Origin: Phoma sp. XZ068
Taxonomy: Eukaryota > Ascomycota > Dothideomycetes > Pleosporales > Didymellaceae
DNA: 64,000 nt
Assembly: GCA_004835665.1 (NCBI GenBank)
Contig: RBKR01000017.1
Coordinates: 1 to 64,000 of the forward strand
Reading direction: 5' to 3'
Shown here one piece after another: positions 1 through 8,739 of this stretch. Below the pieces are notes generated by a model that did not search any database, had not been told where the DNA came from, and saw only the letters and a list, made by a program, of their open reading frames with translations. The position numbers and the translations under genes are program-made. Position 1 is the first letter of the stretch; every line of letters starts with the position of its first letter.

Positions 1-95
1 CTAACCCTAACCCTAACCCTAACCCTAACCCTAACCCTAACCCTAACCCTAACCCTAACCCTAACCCTAACCTAACCTAACCCTAACCCTAACCC
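1..95. repeat. Telomere repeat array (CCCTAA)n
   Basis: The window opens with about fifteen tandem CCCTAA hexamers (TTAGGG on the other strand), with two shortened CCTAA units near position 70. This is the telomere sequence of most filamentous fungi. The C-rich strand reads 5' to 3' inward, as expected at a left chromosome end, so this looks like a true end and not an interstitial tract. Confidence 0.97.
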
Positions 96-225
96 TCTCT
101 CTCACTCTCTCTCTCACTCTCTCTCTCTCCCTCACCCTCACTCTCTCTCTCACCCTCACTCTCACTCTCTCTCTCTCCCTCACCCTCACTCTCACTCTCT
201 CTCTCTCTCTCCTCTCCCTCACCTC
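96..225. repeat. CT-rich simple repeat next to the telomere
   Basis: Imperfect runs of CTCTCT, CTCACT and CCTCACCCTC follow directly after the telomere repeats. No coding potential is seen. It is subtelomeric low-complexity DNA. Confidence 0.9.
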
Positions 226-337
226 GGACGGGCTCCCCACCCACATCCCCTACTTGTAACTAACTAATAACTGCTCTCTTTAAACACCCTACGGGCCTAC
301 TGCCTACTCTTTCTTTTCTTTTCTACCTTTTTTACTT

Positions 338-473
338 GTTTACACCTCCTCATTTGTTTACACCTCCTCACTTGTTTACACCTCCTCACTTGTTTACACC
401 TCCTCACTTGTTTACACCTCCTCACTTGTTTACACCTCCTCACTTGTTTACACCTCCTCACTTGTTTACACCT
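338..473 (+). repeat. 18-bp tandem minisatellite
   Basis: About seven to eight nearly perfect copies of an 18-bp unit (TTTACACCTCCTCACTTG) lie head to tail. The first copy differs by one base (CATTTG). The unit is a multiple of three, so it makes an artificial open frame with a six-residue repeat. There is no sign of a real gene. Confidence 0.93.
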
Positions 474-1440
474 TTTCTTTGTATCTATACTCGCCTCTGC
501 TTGTATTTCTTTCCGTGTTTTTTACCCCTACTTAAACTTATTTGTACTTCTTTTTATTCTGTCTTTTATCTACTTTATTACTTCTTTCCTCCTTTCTTCT
601 TATCTCTTTTTCCTTATAACTATAAAACCCTAACCCCGCTCTTCTTTTCCTACTACTTTTTGACAATACTTTGCACTTTCTTTCTTTTGTATCTCTAAAT
701 CTATTCTAATCTGAATCTCTTTTCTACTTATTCTACTTATTCTTCTTTTCTTTCTTACTCTTACTATTGTCTCTACCCTCACCCTTTTCTTAACTAACCT
801 TTTTTCTTTCTCTTTTACCTCTGTCCTAATTCTCCCTCTATCTTTTTCATTTCAATCTTTCCTCTCTTTTCTTTACTACTTTCTTTATCTTCTTTCTTTC
901 ACCTCCTTTAAAACACTCTCTTCTATCCTCTTTTGCTACTTTAACCCCTGCTTATTCTTGTCAACTTTCTTTTGAAACCATTAATCCCCCTTCTTGCTTT
1001 GTTTCTACCTTGCCTTCTCTCTATTAAACACGTTTTGTAACTCTTTAACTTTTTCATCTTCCCTTGATTTTTTTTTTATAACTACTAAACTACTTGTTTC
1101 TTCTGTTTGCCTGTGTATTTCTATTTCTTTTCTTATTCCTCTTTACTTCTTTCCTATAACTTTACCTCTTTTCTTTGTTATTATTTATTTCTCAACACTT
1201 ACTTGCTAACTCTTCTTTGAAACTCTCTTTATCTTTGAAAAAAATCTTTCAAATCCTTTCTACTGTGTTCTCTAATCCTTTTTTCTTCTCTTTACTGATT
1301 TCTCTAAACTACTAAACTGCTTATTTTTTCTTTTTACCTTTAACGTTTCTTTTCAATTTTACGCCCTCTTACCCACCCGCTTTCTTTGATCTTTTAACTT
1401 CAACTCTCTTCTTTACTCCCTTTCCTCTGCTTATCTTTTC
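474..1440. other. Pyrimidine-rich subtelomeric spacer, no gene seen
   Basis: This is about 1 kb of T/C-rich sequence on the + strand. Short open frames here encode only phenylalanine, leucine and serine runs, as expected from composition alone. The A-plus-G-rich strand also shows no recognisable protein. Confidence 0.8.
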
Positions 1441-1444
1441 TCTC

Positions 1445-1568
1445 TTCTCGAACTTTCCTTGAACTTGACTTTTCTTGAACTTCTTGAACTTCTTGAACTT
1501 TTGAACTTTTCAACTTTTGAACTGCTGAACTTTTGAGCTGCTGAACTTTTGAACTTTCCTTGAATTCA
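1445..1568. repeat. Degenerate TTGAACTT short tandem repeat
   Basis: Variants of CTTGAACTT, TTTTGAACTT and GCTGAACTT are repeated more than ten times in about 120 bp. The array separates the pyrimidine-rich spacer from the more GC-rich subtelomeric repeats that follow. Confidence 0.85.
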
Positions 1569-2209
1569 ACGGTTTGCGCTTGCGGACTGCCGAAACGGAT
1601 AACGGCTAACGGGATCCGGGTTTCGGCCTCCGCGTTTGCTTCTGTCCTGTTGTCTACTTTCCCCAAATACGGATAACCCTAACCCTGACTTGCGTCCGGC
1701 CCTGAACCCAACTTCACGCTGTAAACACCTTGCCGGCTCTCCGCTCACCCTCTACCTTCTACTTCTCTTCTTGCCCTCCCTGACGCCTTGATGATGTGAT
1801 CCCTGCTGTCTGCTACTGACCGCAAACCTCCTCGGCTTGCGGGGCCTTGTAACTGCGTCCTACCCTCTACCTGCGTCCTACCCTCAGCTACCGGTTGCCG
1901 CTCTTTTCTTCTTTACTTCGCTCTTTCCTACCCTTGCTGCGCTCTTGAACCGCTCTACGTTACGCTCTTTGCGCCTCCGGGGCCTTTCTACGGGCTCCTG
2001 CCACTCGGACGGGTATCTGCTGCACCCTCTTTTACATGTCACTATCGCACGGGTTACGGGGGCCTCTTCACGGGTTGCGGACCTCTCGGTAATACCTCAC
2101 CACGACTTCGTCGCCTGCCTCTTCTCTTTTCTCAACCGCGGCGCTTCTTGTGCCTCCCCACGGGCCTTCCGCCCACCCCTTCTACTTCACCGCTGCGCTC
2201 GGCTTCTCT

Positions 2210-2690
2210 GTGACACCTGACGGGCCCATCGCCCGCCCTCTTCTGCCTTCTCCTCAACGACTCTCTTCTCCCTTCTTGCCTCCCTCACCCTCGGCTCGTG
2301 ATACCTTATCACGGCCCCACCCACCTCCCCTCTTTCTCCTTCATCCTCTACCGCCCCGCCCGCCTGCTTTGTGACACCTGACGGGCCCACCGCCCACCCC
2401 TACATTCTTACATCTTCACACTCGCTAACGGGTCTTCGCCCTGCTCTTCTGTCTTGAACGGGGCCCACCGCAATCCCCTTTCTCTCTAACCCTTCTCCTC
2501 GCACTCCTTAACACTTCTTAGCCCTCTAATCACCTACGGGTCTTCGCCTTGTTTTTCTGCCCTGACGGGGCCCACCGCCAACCCCTCTTCGTCCCTCTGA
2601 TACCTCTCTACGGGCCTACCGCCCGCCCTTTTGTCTCTACCCCCTCTGATACCTTGCCACGGGCCCACCGCCCACCCCCCCTTCTCTCTC
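2210..2690 (+). repeat. Repeated ACGGGCCCACCGCCC subtelomeric units
   Basis: The phrase ACGGGCCCACCGCCCACCCC and close variants recur near 2219, 2381, 2458, 2564, 2608 and 2659. Several copies are preceded by a GTGACACCTG- or CTGATACC-like box, and a related copy lies at about 2920-2945. Spacing is irregular (40-160 bp), so this is an old tandem family and not a fresh array. Open frames across it are proline-rich artefacts. Confidence 0.7.
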
Positions 2691-3324
2691 TTACCCTCGC
2701 ATTACCGGTCTCTTCACCGATTCGGGGGCATCTTCGCGGGTTGCGGCTGTTTCCTGCCTGTTGCCTGTCTTTCTACGCGTTCGGGGGCACCTCCACGGGC
2801 TACGGGTCTCTCTACGGGCCTCTGTTCCTTTGTCGGCTTGCCCCAAATACCGGTAACCCTAACCCTAACCTGCATCCGCTCCTCCAACCAACTCTGCACC
2901 TGCCTCTTCGCTCTCGTGTGACACCTGGCGGGCCCACTGTCCACCCTTCTCTCACGCACTACGGCATCTACGGGCTTGGGAATGCCTTTCTGGCTGCGGC
3001 ACCACAATCGGGTTTGCCAAACTTCCCCTAGCTTCTGTTCTATCTTGTGACAATCCTCTCTAAACGCCCAAAACACCTTTTTACATGTTGTCCCCATCCC
3101 GATCCATCTGCCTAAACCCCCTGGTGACCTTTTCAAATGCCTCCTCTCCGCATCTTACTTTTCCCAAATTTTCGCTGTCTTGATCCTGCGCTTTCTTTTC
3201 AATACAAACGGGTGCTTTGGGTTGGGGACTCACTTGGTTTCGGGTGCTCTGCCTGGATTGTGGGCTCTTCTTGGGTTGCGCGCTCTTTCTTGGCTGTTGG
3301 TTTTTCTTAAATAATCGGCTCTTA

Positions 3325-3485
3325 CTAATTTGGCGTCACTGATGTGGACTCACTTGGTTGGGCGGGGGACCACTTTCGGGCCACTTGGGCTGGTGGGACT
3401 ACTTTCGGACCACTTGGGGTGGCGCGCTACTTGGGGAACCACGTGGGGAACTACTTGGGGAACCACTTGGGGAACCACTCGGGTT
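3325..3485 (+). repeat. G-rich subtelomeric tandem repeats (12-bp unit)
   Basis: Four to five copies of a 12-bp unit (ACTTGGGGAACC and variants) lie at about 3429-3482. Before them are two longer degenerate copies of a CCACTTTCGGGCCACTTGGG-type phrase. The TTGGGG cores are clustered G-runs on one strand. No gene is supported here. Confidence 0.8.
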
Positions 3486-3864
3486 GGTGGGCACCTCTTG
3501 CTGGCTGCTGTGTTCTTTTACAATGCTGTATGCTGTTGCCCGCTTGACCAAACCACGTATAACCCTATCTCAATCTTGACTTGCGTCCTGGCCTGACTGC
3601 AAGCTCTAACACCTCCTCTTGTCTCTACTGCCCTCTCTGCTCACACTCTCTGCGCTCGTATGCGCGTTGTCTGCGCTCCCTACACACTCAGCTTCTTTGT
3701 CTGTCTTGTTGATAATCTGCGTGCCGTAAACACCGGTAACCCCACCCTGACTTGCGTCCGGGCCCAACCGAAACTCCACTACCCCAACTTGCGTCCCGGC
3801 CCGAACCAAACTCTGCTGCACAGCGAATCGCGAACGGAAAATCTTTCATTTGCTACTACTGCGC

Positions 3865-6800
3865 CTACTCAGCCAACAGCCGTGTAATCCAACAAAACTC
3901 CTTTACCAAGTTGTTGCTCTCCACGTTGTCCAGCGGCTGCTTCTTCCCTAAATATTCGATTAACATCCTACCCGGTCCTGCATCGTCCACCCCAAACTCC
4001 GCTAATCGGGCCTGCCATCGGGCGTTTGCCTCCGTGTAACCGAATACTATGCCTGTTAATCCTGCGCTCAACACCCCGCTGTATTGACAAGTCCCTCCCC
4101 CTACCCTTCGATACTTCCCTTTCTCGTTCGGCTCCCAGCTGTTGCAAATTTCCTGCGGTACGCCACCACACGGGAAGCAACCTGAAAACATGTGGAACCG
4201 AACCTGGTCGTCTATCTTCTGTACCATCTCCTTCGCTGTTTTGCTTTCTGCCCTCCAACACTGCCGTATGTCGTGTCCGCTCTGTGGATCGCCTGCTCCC
4301 TCGCAAATCCCGCAGCGATTCGCCCACCACGCCAACTGCCTGCGCACCCACTCTACGTCGGCAAACTCCTGCTGTCGATGCTCAGTCAACGTCTGCCACG
4401 GCCCCCGGCGCGCCTGCTCCTGCTGTTGAAACACCCGCCGCATCTCTTCCCGCTCCGCTTCGACGACGTCCATTTCTTCTCCATCGTTACTGTTGTCGTC
4501 TGTCTCGCTCTCTTCTTCTGTTTCTTCTTCAACCACCTCCTCCAACTGCCCATCTATCCCTCGGCACACGTCGCACATCTCCTCGTTGTCCTCCTCTCTA
4601 CACCCTGCTCGATCCTTCCTCCCATCCAAATACCCGTCCAACACCTCCCTCCTGCAGCTAGCCGCCCCGCTCTCACCACCTTCAACATACTCCCTCACCA
4701 ACTGCCGCTCGGCTTCTGTCTCGTTGTCTTCGGTGCGTTGTTTCCCATCCTGAACGATCAAAACCGCCTCGCTTCGCAACCCGTCCCGGCCTGCCCTGCC
4801 GCTCTCCTGTGCGTAATCCAACATGGTGAACGGCCAATCGATGTGAATGATGCACCGTACATCCGGTATGTCCACGCCCATTCCCAACGCGCTCGTTGCC
4901 ACGATCACGCGCTGCTTGCCTGCCATGAAGTCCGCTAACATGCTCGCCTTGCCCACGGCATCCGCGTGATACGCGTGACAATCTAATTGCTCTGCCAACG
5001 CCTTCACCTTCGGCTTCGAATTGCCGTACACGATGAGCTTGCCTGTCCTGTACTTCCGCATTTTCTGCCACACTGTCTTGATGACCATCGACTCGACGTC
5101 CTTCTTCTTCACGGACCGGCTGATCTTGATGGTCTGATACGCCACGTTCGTCCTTGTGGTCGGTTGTCTGAACATCTTGACCTGCCCTCGCTGGTAATGC
5201 ATCCGTCGATACAGCTCGTCTTCTTCGGTCGGCGGCAACGTTGCTGTCAACAGCACCATCTGCGTCTCGGCTGCTGCCAGCCTGCCGAGCTGTTGCATCT
5301 GCTTGCGGAATGTGTATCGACGGTTCAACACAATGTGACACTCGTCGATCACGATACGGTCCAGCTGCCGCGTCGCTCGCAGCCGGTTCAAAAATGTCGC
5401 GAACGCTTCTCCCACGGCCGACTCGGGCGTTACGAACACGATGGCTGCTGCGTCGGGCGGGCAGCGACTCTCCCACTCGGCGCACGATATCCCCAGCTCC
5501 TTGCACCGCCGCATCATGTCTCCACGCAGCGAAACCAACGGCACGACGACGACCGTCGTTCCACCTTGCTCTGCCCACCCCGGCAACATAAACAACATGC
5601 TCTTGCCTGCGCCAGTCGGCATCACGGCCACGACGGGGCTCTCGCCGGCAATGATCGCCTCGATGGCCTCCTTCTGCACGCCTCTGAACTTTGCTTTCTT
5701 GCCCTTCATTCGCTGGAGTTGCGCTGCCGGGTCCATCTTCCTCAGCCGCTCCAGCCTCTCTATCCTTGCCTCGTCCGCCTCGCTCTCGAACGGCGCCTTC
5801 TTCCGCTTCTTGACGTCTGCCACTGCGTCTACGGCGGACTGGAAACCCAAAAACCGGTGCCAATCGGTGCTCGAGTTGCGGAACAACTGCCGCCTGTCTG
5901 CTGTGACGCCTGCCATCTCCATGATCCCGCGCGCGTATACCATGCCGGCTACGTGCGCGCTGTGGCCGGCCTGCTCGTCCTGGATGGTGGCGAGCATATT
6001 CTCCTCGTTCCACTCCTCGTTCTCCTCTGCCTCCTCTGCTCGAAATGCCGACGATGGCCGCAAAAACCTCCGGCTGATGCCGATGGCAATCTCACGGTAT
6101 GCTGCAATCGTCAACTCTTGCTTTAAACCTACTCTGCTTTCACGCTTCAATATTTCCCGAAATCGGTCGCTTGTCCACTTCCGTCCGCTGGGGTCGGCTG
6201 GCCACATGTGCGATGATATCGCCTCCTTCTCCCACACCATCGCCTCCAACCGCTGCTGGAACGGCAACACCAACCACATGTAATACACCACCAGCTCGCC
6301 CACCTCGCGCGGCAAGTACCGGTGGATGATCTTGACATCGCCGCTCACGGCATACCCTTTGTGATACCGCGTAACGAACGCGACCATGCCGTCCTCGATG
6401 AAAATGTTTCGGTGGCCCCCCTTGATGGTGTTGCTGTGTCGAACGCTGCCCAGCTCTGGCCACCTTGCGGGTTGCCCTTCTGCCATGTGCACCAACGCGG
6501 CCAGCTTCTCTCGAAACGCAATCACTCGATCCATGTACCGCTCCACCTCTTTCCGGTCGATGCCTGAACGGCTTCCTGGCTTGATGAACCTTTCCCTGAC
6601 GTTGGCGTCCTGCCCCGCGCGCTCAAACAACCACTTCTCCCCATCTACGGGCATGCGCGTGCGGTGGTCTTTCAAAAAGTTCCACCCTGGCCGCTCATCG
6701 GTCGGGTTGTCGCGCAGCTGCTCCCACGGGATCTGGGGCACTTGGCCTGCTGTCTGCTTGCCGCAAAACAGCAACTCCTCCACCAGTAGCCGCTTAGCCT

Positions 6801-8526
6801 CCGCCTGCATACCGTGCACCATCCCGCGGAACTGGGCCATGGTGAAGTGCAAGTTCTTGTACAGCAGCTCATCCTTCCCCATCCACTCGACGTGGCCACG
6901 CGACGTGGTGTTGTAGTGCACCTTCAGCCCGTACGTGCGTAAGTCGAGCATCCACTGCATCGGGCTGTGGCTGCCTCGCACCATGAAGCTGTCCATCATC
7001 TGCTGCACAAACTCCAAGCAGCCTTTTGGTCGACGCGGGCTGGGGGGACTGCTGCCGCTGTCGCTCCCCCCGTACGCGCTGTCGTCGTCGAACACCTCCT
7101 CTTCAAACGGCTCGGACAGCTCCAGTGCGTGCTGCACGACCATGAAACGGGTGATTTTGATCACGGACGACAAGATCGGCGGGTACAGCTCGGGGCCCTT
7201 CCAACCGTCCTCCTTGACGCCAAGCACAGCCAACGCGCACACCAGCGCGCAGTCGTACTCCTTGCGGCGGATGGTCTGTTTGAGCAGCGCCATGCAAAAG
7301 TCCAAGCACGCTTTTTCGACCGGCCCCAGCTTCGCGTGCTCGGGCTCATTGTCGCGTTCGGACGGGTCCTGCTCGTCGTCCAGCTCATCGATCATCATCT
7401 CGTCCTCCTCGTCCTCCCCGTCCTCGTTCTGGTCCTCGTCGGCTACCCCCATCTCTACCCCACCTACGTCTCTCTCTGCCTGCTCGATCAATGCCTCCCA
7501 CGCCTCGCGCTGCTGCTGTGTGAAGCGGTACTTGGGGCTCTTCCAACGGTGCTCCCTCTGCGTCCGTGCAAAAAACATCAGTATCTGCTTCCACGGGCGT
7601 GATCGCTCTTTGATCGACTTGTCGTCCATGTACGCCTGCAGCGGCGTGTACCTGGTCTGATGCTTCTCTGTCCGGATCGCCTCCATACGCACGAATATGC
7701 CCGTCCGTTCGATGACCGACGCCTGGCTCACGCGGGCCAGTCCGTCCATGGCGTTCCAAATTGCAGCCTCGACGGGTTCCTCGTCCTTCTCCGGGTCTAT
7801 GTTGGGCTCCTCAATGCTCGCCAGCAATTCGGGACGATCCAGTTTGTTCAAGTACGGCAGCCACCCAGTCCGCTCCAGCCATGGGGCCGCCTCGTCCTTC
7901 TCCCCGTCTTCGATCGTTGTCTTCGCCCGGTCCTCGACGTTGGCCCACGTCTTGGCCATCTCCTCGCCCACGCGCGCCCACGCCGCCTCGCCCTCTGTGG
8001 GGACGGGTTGCGGACCGCTGTCTGGGTTGTGACGCACCTCGAAGTACTGTGATCCGTGCCGGCTGCCGAAAAGTCGCTGGCAGTGTACGCGCTTGCAGCC
8101 GTCTTCCATCTGGGCTTGCAACGCCCCTGCCCGAGTTCGGCTGGGGCGTCCTTGCCTTTTTCCCAGCGACCAGCCGTTGTGGTCTTTGCGCCAGTGCTTT
8201 TTGATCGAGTCGATGGTTCTTGCAATGTGCCGGCATTTTTCGGGCTCAAGTTGGCACAGCAAGCCGTCGTCGTATACTGGCAGCTGGGGGATGGGCTGCA
8301 CGTTGTTGTCTGGTACCGTCCACTCGCTGGGGTACTGTAGCAAGCCCGCCCACTGACGGACGGCATCCCCTACAGCTCTAACGTTTTTTGGCGGCCTCTT
8401 GTGTTGCTTCTGCAAGTGGCTCTCGATCTGGTCCGGCCATACTGCGTACCGGCACTCCTTGCACACTGCTACCTGGTACTCAGCCAAGTGCTCAAAGTAC
8501 TGATGCTCAACGGTGGCTTCTGACAT
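3865..8526 (-). CDS. Telomere-linked RecQ-type helicase with tyrosine-recombinase-like central domain
   Basis: This is an uninterrupted 1553-aa reading frame. I place the start at the ATG at 8526 (A at -3, protein MSEATVEHQYF...); the frame stays open 69 codons upstream but without another ATG. The N-terminus has two CxxC/CX6C...H...H fingers (C22, C25, H37, H42; C91, C98, H111, H116), as in OrsD-type fungal proteins. The C-terminal half is a superfamily 2 RecQ helicase: MPTGAGKS near 968, DECH near 1060, TATLPP, then ATSALGMGVDIP and QESGRAGRDG near 1240. A four-cysteine RecQ zinc module follows (about 1290-1320), then a second Cys-rich C-terminal domain (about 1395-1490). Residues 685-870 resemble a tyrosine recombinase (R688xxEL, K723, R811, GH855S, Y864). 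The gene runs toward the telomere and ends 3.9 kb from it, the usual position of fungal telomere-linked helicases. The frame looks intact, so it is probably functional. Confidence 0.93.
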   Translation of the reverse strand: MSEATVEHQYFEHLAEYQVAVCKECRYAVWPDQIESHLQKQHKRPPKNVRAVGDAVRQWAGLLQYPSEWTVPDNNVQPIPQLPVYDDGLLCQLEPEKCRHIARTIDSIKKHWRKDHNGWSLGKRQGRPSRTRAGALQAQMEDGCKRVHCQRLFGSRHGSQYFEVRHNPDSGPQPVPTEGEAAWARVGEEMAKTWANVEDRAKTTIEDGEKDEAAPWLERTGWLPYLNKLDRPELLASIEEPNIDPEKDEEPVEAAIWNAMDGLARVSQASVIERTGIFVRMEAIRTEKHQTRYTPLQAYMDDKSIKERSRPWKQILMFFARTQREHRWKSPKYRFTQQQREAWEALIEQAERDVGGVEMGVADEDQNEDGEDEEDEMMIDELDDEQDPSERDNEPEHAKLGPVEKACLDFCMALLKQTIRRKEYDCALVCALAVLGVKEDGWKGPELYPPILSSVIKITRFMVVQHALELSEPFEEEVFDDDSAYGGSDSGSSPPSPRRPKGCLEFVQQMMDSFMVRGSHSPMQWMLDLRTYGLKVHYNTTSRGHVEWMGKDELLYKNLHFTMAQFRGMVHGMQAEAKRLLVEELLFCGKQTAGQVPQIPWEQLRDNPTDERPGWNFLKDHRTRMPVDGEKWLFERAGQDANVRERFIKPGSRSGIDRKEVERYMDRVIAFREKLAALVHMAEGQPARWPELGSVRHSNTIKGGHRNIFIEDGMVAFVTRYHKGYAVSGDVKIIHRYLPREVGELVVYYMWLVLPFQQRLEAMVWEKEAISSHMWPADPSGRKWTSDRFREILKRESRVGLKQELTIAAYREIAIGISRRFLRPSSAFRAEEAEENEEWNEENMLATIQDEQAGHSAHVAGMVYARGIMEMAGVTADRRQLFRNSSTDWHRFLGFQSAVDAVADVKKRKKAPFESEADEARIERLERLRKMDPAAQLQRMKGKKAKFRGVQKEAIEAIIAGESPVVAVMPTGAGKSMLFMLPGWAEQGGTTVVVVPLVSLRGDMMRRCKELGISCAEWESRCPPDAAAIVFVTPESAVGEAFATFLNRLRATRQLDRIVIDECHIVLNRRYTFRKQMQQLGRLAAAETQMVLLTATLPPTEEDELYRRMHYQRGQVKMFRQPTTRTNVAYQTIKISRSVKKKDVESMVIKTVWQKMRKYRTGKLIVYGNSKPKVKALAEQLDCHAYHADAVGKASMLADFMAGKQRVIVATSALGMGVDIPDVRCIIHIDWPFTMLDYAQESGRAGRDGLRSEAVLIVQDGKQRTEDNETEAERQLVREYVEGGESGAASCRREVLDGYLDGRKDRAGCREEDNEEMCDVCRGIDGQLEEVVEEETEEESETDDNSNDGEEMDVVEAEREEMRRVFQQQEQARRGPWQTLTEHRQQEFADVEWVRRQLAWWANRCGICEGAGDPQSGHDIRQCWRAESKTAKEMVQKIDDQVRFHMFSGCFPCGGVPQEICNSWEPNEKGKYRRVGGGTCQYSGVLSAGLTGIVFGYTEANARWQARLAEFGVDDAGPGRMLIEYLGKKQPLDNVESNNLVKEFCWITRLLAE

Positions 8527-8739
8527 GTTAGCGGTCCTCTGCGAGCCTCTGTGTGTGTTTTTTTTCCTTGAGGCGACTGCTCTTATCTCTGAATTATGTT
8601 GAGTTTCGCACCCCAGCTTGTGCGCCCGCTCATGTTGTACGGGCTGATCTCCGTTCGGTCCGTTACCCTGGTCAGGGGCTGAACCCAACGAACATCCTTC
8701 TTCTTCCGCCGTATCTCCTACATCAACAAACAAACAGTT
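8527..8739. promoter_or_regulatory. Shared divergent promoter of the helicase and the 597-aa gene
   Basis: The two divergent start codons are 213 bp apart, so both promoters and 5' leaders must lie here or overlap the genes. CAAACAAACA just before the + strand ATG resembles an A-rich fungal leader. No TATA box stands out. The arrangement implies joint regulation, but this is inferred from geometry only. Confidence 0.6.

Larger units (their letters stand above)
1660..3820 (+). repeat. Dispersed subtelomeric module with interstitial telomere repeats
   Basis: A module of about 45 bp recurs at roughly 1665-1710, 2843-2890, 3550-3595 and 3725-3770. It consists of an AAATACNGGTAACCC-like start, one to three telomere-type hexamers, then ACTTGCGTCCGGSCC. 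A further ACTTGCGTCCCGGCCCGAACC copy without the telomeric part lies at about 3787-3810. The most telomere-like copies contain TAACCCTAACCC. It looks like a telomere-associated sequence that has been duplicated and has diverged. Confidence 0.7.

Noticed and set aside
338..698. Open frame of about 120 codons across the 18-bp repeat
   Set aside because: It is made by a repeat unit divisible by three and continues into low-complexity T/C sequence; no start context or family resemblance.
4682..6126. Long frames on both strands inside the helicase gene (for example 4682-6013 minus, 4987-6126 plus)
   Set aside because: They are shadow frames of a GC-rich coding region; their proteins are Arg/His/Leu-rich without domains.
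8527..8733. A 69-residue N-terminal extension of the helicase
   Set aside because: The frame is open but has no ATG in this stretch, only a TTG; the ATG at 8526 has good context and starts just before the zinc-finger domain.
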